From Humulus lupulus (lineage: Eukaryota > Streptophyta > Magnoliopsida > Rosales > Cannabaceae), in the NCBI RefSeq assembly GCF_963169125.1, contig NC_084800.1:144704397-144768396 (forward strand): DNA of 64,000 nucleotides, in the 5' to 3' direction. Positions 60,196-64,000 of the stretch are shown piece by piece (position 1 is the first letter of the stretch; every line of letters starts with the position of its first letter). The translations under genes were made by a program, and so were the position numbers. The notes beneath the pieces were generated by a model. That model made no database searches, was not told the DNA's origin, and worked only from the letters and a program-made list of their open reading frames with translations.

Positions 60196-61624
60196 ATGAA
60201 TCGTCATAGAGATGAACTAGGGAGATTTGTAAGGAGACTCAACACCCCTAGTGAAAATTCTTCCGATACATCCAACATTTCCTCTCCCACCTCAACAATT
60301 GCTCATAATCATTTTGCCATGGCTAATCATGAGGAAATTCAGCAGAGAAGTCTAAATGACTATCTCCATCCTACTCGTACTCCGACCCCTTCTTGTATCA
60401 TCTTTCCACCAAATATGCCCAACTTTGAATTTAAACCTGGCATGATTCAACTCTTGCCAAATTTCCATGGTTTAGAAAATGAAAATCCTTATGTGCATAT
60501 TAGGGAATTTGAGGAGGTGGTAGCCACTTTCTATAACCAAGCTAATATCGCGGATACTGTGTAATTGAAGTTTTTTCCCTTCTCTTTGAAGGATAAGGCT
60601 AAAAGCTTGTTATACTCTCTGAGACCAAGGTCTATTGGAACATGGGATGCAATGACACCCTCATTCTTTCAAAAATACTTCCCTAACCACAAGACCAATG
60701 GCTTAAAAAGGCAGATTTCTACCTTTTCCCAAAAAGACTCTTTATCAAGTCTGGGAAAGGTTTAAAGAACTGTTGACTCTTTGTCCCCATCATGGCTATG
60801 AAAAATGGCGCCTAGTTAGCTACTTCTATGAAGGCCTCACTATTCATGAACACCAATTTGTAGAAATGATGTGCAATGGTGAATTCCTCCAAAAAGATCC
60901 TAAAGAAGCTTTGGAATATCTCAATGAGCTTGCAAAAAAATCTCATACCTGGACTGGTCCAAGTGCTACCGAAAGCACCAACAGAAATCGACCAGCAGGA
61001 ATTTACCAATTGAGGGAGGAAGACAGTCTAAAAGCTCAAGTTGAAGCTTTAACAAAGCAACTTGAGGCCTTTAAGACAAAAGGTGGGCAAGGACTTCATA
61101 TGATTGCCCGAGTAAAAACACATGAGCCATGTTTTGTGTGTGGAGGAACATATCATTTAGCTAAGGACTGCTTAGCTTTCAGTGAAATAAGGGGGGTTTA
61201 TGAAGAGCAATGTAATGCCTTAGGGGCCTATAATAAGGCATTCTCTCATACGTACAACCCTGGTTGGAGAAACCATCCAAATTTCAGCTGGAGAGATCCT
61301 AACCAAGCACAATCTTCTACAGGGCAATGGAGAAATGAGCACCAGTCTCAACCATCAAAGGCTAAATATGCTCCTCAATACAATGCTCCACCACAAAGGA
61401 GTTCTCTTGAGAACACCCTTCATTCATTCATGGAGGAGCAGGCCAAAATAAATCGCTAAATGATGGAAGAAATTAAGGAAATGAAAAGTCAATTTTCAAA
61501 ACTGGTTGGATCCTTGGCCATTTCTGAAAGAGGAAAACTTCCTTCTCAGCCTCAATTCAATACACAAGGGCAACATATGGCTCAAACCTCCAACTCTAAC
61601 GATCAAAACGTTAAGGAGGCTAAT
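60196..61624 (+). pseudogene. gag: L1 gag, disrupted
   Basis: Starts MNRHRDELGRFVRRLNTPS at 60196. In-frame TAA at 60562-60564 splits NQANIADTV from KFFPFSLKDKAKSLLY. A frame change near 60760 (SSLGKV / ERFKELLTLCPHHGYEKW) follows. From 60773 the frame is open through YFYEGLTIHEHQFVEMMCNG, a coiled coil (LKAQVEALTKQLEAFK) and zinc knuckle CFVCGGTYHLAKDC (about 61130-61171). A TAA at 61457 is followed by MMEEIKEMKSQFSKLVGSL. Sequence ends at the G4 insertion. Confidence 0.88.
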
Positions 61625-64000
61625 TGTAACGACCAAAAAATCACTAATAAGGCTTAAGCGCCTTGATTAGTGTGCCGGGAGAGCATAATTGGTTTATGTG
61701 TGATTTAAATGACTTAGTGCACGATTATGTGATAATCATGCTTATATGATTGTATGGATATATGAAATGCATGTGTTATGGGTATTGGTATGCATGTATG
61801 CCCTGTTTAGCTTAAAGGGGCATATTTGTAATTTTGGCCCGTTGAGGGCATATTTGTAATTTTGGCCCGTTGAGGGCATAAATGTGATTATATTTTATAA
61901 TTGTGGAGACGACATTATTATGTGGGTATATTTGCAGCATTTGGCTTGAGGCGATCCTAGGGAGCCAGTTAGCGGGAAAGTCCAAATGGGACCCAATACC
62001 CGACTCGGGGCAAGTCAAGGGGTATTTTGGGTATTAGATATTTAATTGGGTTATGAAAATAAATATTTGGATATATATTTGAAGTTAGAGAGTTTAAGAG
62101 GGAATAATGGGGAAATTTACCATTTTGCCCTCGGGGACGTTTTTGGTACCCCGAGCCTTGGGATTAACTTAAGTAACTTAAGTTAGATAAAACAAAACAA
62201 AGGAAACAAATAGAACTTTGCCAAAACTGACTCTCCTCTCTCTCACTCTTGCCTCCTCTAGAAACTCTCTCAAGTTAACTTGTGGGAACCAAGGGAAAAT
62301 TTGGGCTAGAAACTCAAAGATGTGAGCTAGAATTTTGGGGAGTAACTCACTAGCAATTTGGTGGAATCAATCTTCAATTAAGGTAAGCTTTGAATTATGA
62401 TTTTAGCCATTTAATTCTGTATGTTGACCCTCGATTTGGCCAATGACAAGGAGTCAGAAATACGACAAGAAATGAGATGATAGTCAAGAATGGAATCAAA
62501 TGGTAAAGAAATGACACAAATGATTTATAGTGGTTCGGCCCCAATGAATGGTAATGACCTATGTCCACTTAGTGATATTATTGATGTTGAATCCTACTGC
62601 CGTGATCAAAGAACTAGGGTTCTTGAGTTTCACAAGCCTTAGGATAATTACAACTGTTTGGAGGATAATCGACCTATACGCGTTTTCTCTCAGTATCAAG
62701 AAAAAAGGTTCAAAAGTCCCTTCCTCGAGCCCTTTCATGCATATTTATAGGCTAAAAGGGGTTACATGGGCCAATGGGCCTTAATTCTCCTTAATATCAG
62801 CGTATCAAGGTAATAAAAAGGAAACCATAAATGTAATTATTACAAGATTACATATATTTAAAGGAAAGAAAATGAAGCATGCGACCAGACTAGTCGCACC
62901 TATCCGTGAGATCTGATGAAGCAATCAGGGAGCTGGTCGATAGGCGAACAACATCTCCTCATTATGAAGCTGCCACGTGCCAACCACGTGTGAGAAATTC
63001 TTGCCACGTTATCAGGATCAATTTTTGGGTAAACAGTGTAGTTCTTGGCTGAGTTTTTGTGCTCTTGGGTTTTTGACTTTAAAGATTGAATTGAAGTTTT
63101 GGATGAGGATTTAAGTTAGGTTCTTGCTGGGTTTTGCTGCAGGGAACATGTTAGGGTGTTTATGATAGTTATATTATGTCATTGGGATGTTTTTGGGTTA
63201 ATTTGGTTGAGGTTTGGTTGTTGAAAATGGGGAGTTTTTGGGGTTCGAAGGGGTCGGGCTGCGGCTCCGTTCTTGGTGTGCCACAACCCTCTTGAATAGA
63301 TGGGAGCTATAAAGAAGGGCGGGCCGCGGCATGGGAAACTTAAGGCCGCGACGCGTGTCTGCTGCTTGGAGAGTCTAGGCCTCTGGTTGGAGGCGGGCCG
63401 CGACATGGAGGGCTTAGGGTCATGGCTCTTAAGGGAATTATTGGACTTTAAGAAGGTTTTAGGTGTAGGAACTTAACCTAGGGTGCTCGAGATCGATTCC
63501 ACTACCGTGTTTGGTGGAATTCGATGTCCCGAAGATTAGAATTTGGTTCGGGAACCTTTATTCACTTATTATTGATGGAATCCCTTATCTTGGTTGTGAC
63601 TAGGTGTTCGCTAGGGCTTGGGACATGATCGTGCTCGAGGTTCGACTTTCTTAGCTAAAGCATTCAGAATTAAAGGTAAGAAAATTAGACCCGGTTGTGT
63701 GACTATGTTGGGACTAAGGGTTCCCTATACTTGTATGAAATATTGTATGATGGTATTATGCCATGTGAACATGAAATAAATGGCCTAAGAGTGCCAGAAT
63801 TAATATTGGTGCACAGGACGCGGCTCGGCCACTGGTAACTGAGGACAACTTAATATTCATTGAGGTTTTAACCGGACCGGAGTCAGTGGGATAAACAAAG
63901 GGTGTGACCTAAGGGCGTCGACCCTAGTTATTGTATGGCATGGTTATTGATGTTAATTTGATGAATATGATATGCTGAATATCTGGATGTTAGATTGTGG
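61625..64000 (+). repeat. G4: chromovirus LTR in + orientation, truncated by window end
   Basis: It begins TGTAACGACCAAAAAATCACTAATAAGG-type sequence, the reverse complement of the right edges of S1 and S2. It therefore runs in the opposite direction to the other chromovirus LTRs here. It holds the shared blocks in order: GGTAAGAAAATTAG at about 63674, and CpG-rich CGGGCCGCGGCATGG and GGCCGCGACGCG at about 63319-63356. A 28-bp tandem duplication lies at 61820-61875. S3 interrupts it. The other end, and whether an internal region follows, cannot be seen. Confidence 0.85.
62422..63035 (-). repeat. S3: solo LTR of the T2 family inside G4
   Basis: On + it reads TGTTGACCCTCGATTTGGCC to TTTGGGTAAACA, the reverse complement of the T2 LTR ends. 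Length is 614 bp against 618 in T2. The flanks are CTGTA (62417-62421) and GTGTA (63036-63040), four of five matching. It is clearly diverged from the T2 LTRs, so it is a separate, older insertion event of that family. Confidence 0.9.

Larger units (their letters stand above)
57684..61624 (+). mobile_element. L1: Athila-type Ty3/gypsy retrotransposon, 5' part
   Basis: A 5' LTR, a tRNA-Asp-type primer site, a long T-rich leader and a degenerate gag, all on +. The element is interrupted at 61625 by chromovirus LTR G4; its pol and 3' LTR would lie beyond the window. Gag wording (RSLNDYLHPTRTPTPSCI, PNFEFKPGMIQLLP, FHGLENENPY) is characteristic of Athila elements. Confidence 0.88.

Noticed and set aside
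1..64000. Host protein-coding or tRNA genes
   Set aside because: Every long ORF is explained by a retroelement or is a shadow; I saw no tRNA-like A/B box pair outside the Cassandra 5S domain, though I could not run a dedicated search.

Overview
This window looks like nuclear intergenic DNA from a flowering plant, most likely a eudicot with a large, repeat-rich genome. I could not assign a species. I see no convincing host gene, tRNA gene or CRISPR array. Nearly all 64 kb can be assigned to LTR retrotransposons and their remnants, stacked inside one another. The plant assignment rests on the element types: Tat-lineage Ty3/gypsy elements with a second RNase H, Tekay/Del-like chromoviruses with ~2.3-2.4 kb LTRs, an Athila-type element with a tRNA-Asp primer site, Ty1/copia elements, and a Cassandra element carrying a 5S rRNA domain.

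Layout. (1) 1-10627: Tat element T1 on the minus strand. From right to left it has an LTR (9132-10627) with a GC-rich tandem array, primer site, gag, pro-pol, and a spliced accessory gene in the opposite orientation (228-2154, +). Its other LTR lies outside the window. (2) 10628-10875 and 38706-39428: two pieces of one old chromovirus LTR (H0), split by a 27.8 kb insertion. (3) 10876-38705: Ty1/copia element C1 (LTRs of 2017 and 2021 bp), which has been hit repeatedly. It holds a young copia C2 (13897-21520) that itself contains a solo chromovirus LTR S1 (14318-16743). It also holds a truncated minus-strand chromovirus G1 (23521-34028) whose LTR was hit by a second chromovirus G2 (27805-33687), and a Cassandra solo LTR (35702-36074). 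(4) 39429-43442 plus 57507-57683: decayed minus-strand chromovirus G3, split by Tat element T2 (43443-57506, +). T2 contains solo LTR S2 (45145-47456) and again an oppositely oriented, intron-containing accessory gene (53333-56003, -). (5) 57684-61624: 5' part of an Athila-type element L1. (6) 61625-64000: chromovirus LTR G4 in + orientation, running off the window and split by a minus-strand solo LTR of the T2 family (S3, 62422-63035).

The insertion order is supported by target-site duplications: TACCC for C2, GCGGC for S1, TTACC for Cassandra, CCAGC for S2, GATCG/GACCG for T2, CTGTA/GTGTA for S3 and ACATG/ACAAG for C1. It is also supported by terminal TG...CA boundaries, primer sites next to 5' LTRs, and reading frames that resume after an insert is skipped. 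C2 is youngest by LTR comparison (2 differences in 193 bp); T2 LTRs differ at about 26 of 618 positions.

The most interesting signal is the antisense accessory gene in both Tat elements. T1 and T2 differ in LTR sequence and length and in primer site, yet both carry a convergently oriented gene between pol and the 3' LTR. It has the same three-part plan, similar introns in matching phase where this can be tested, and, in T2, its own TATA box and a possible 5'-leader intron. Second is a fast-changing CpG-rich hairpin cassette at one conserved position in the chromovirus LTRs.
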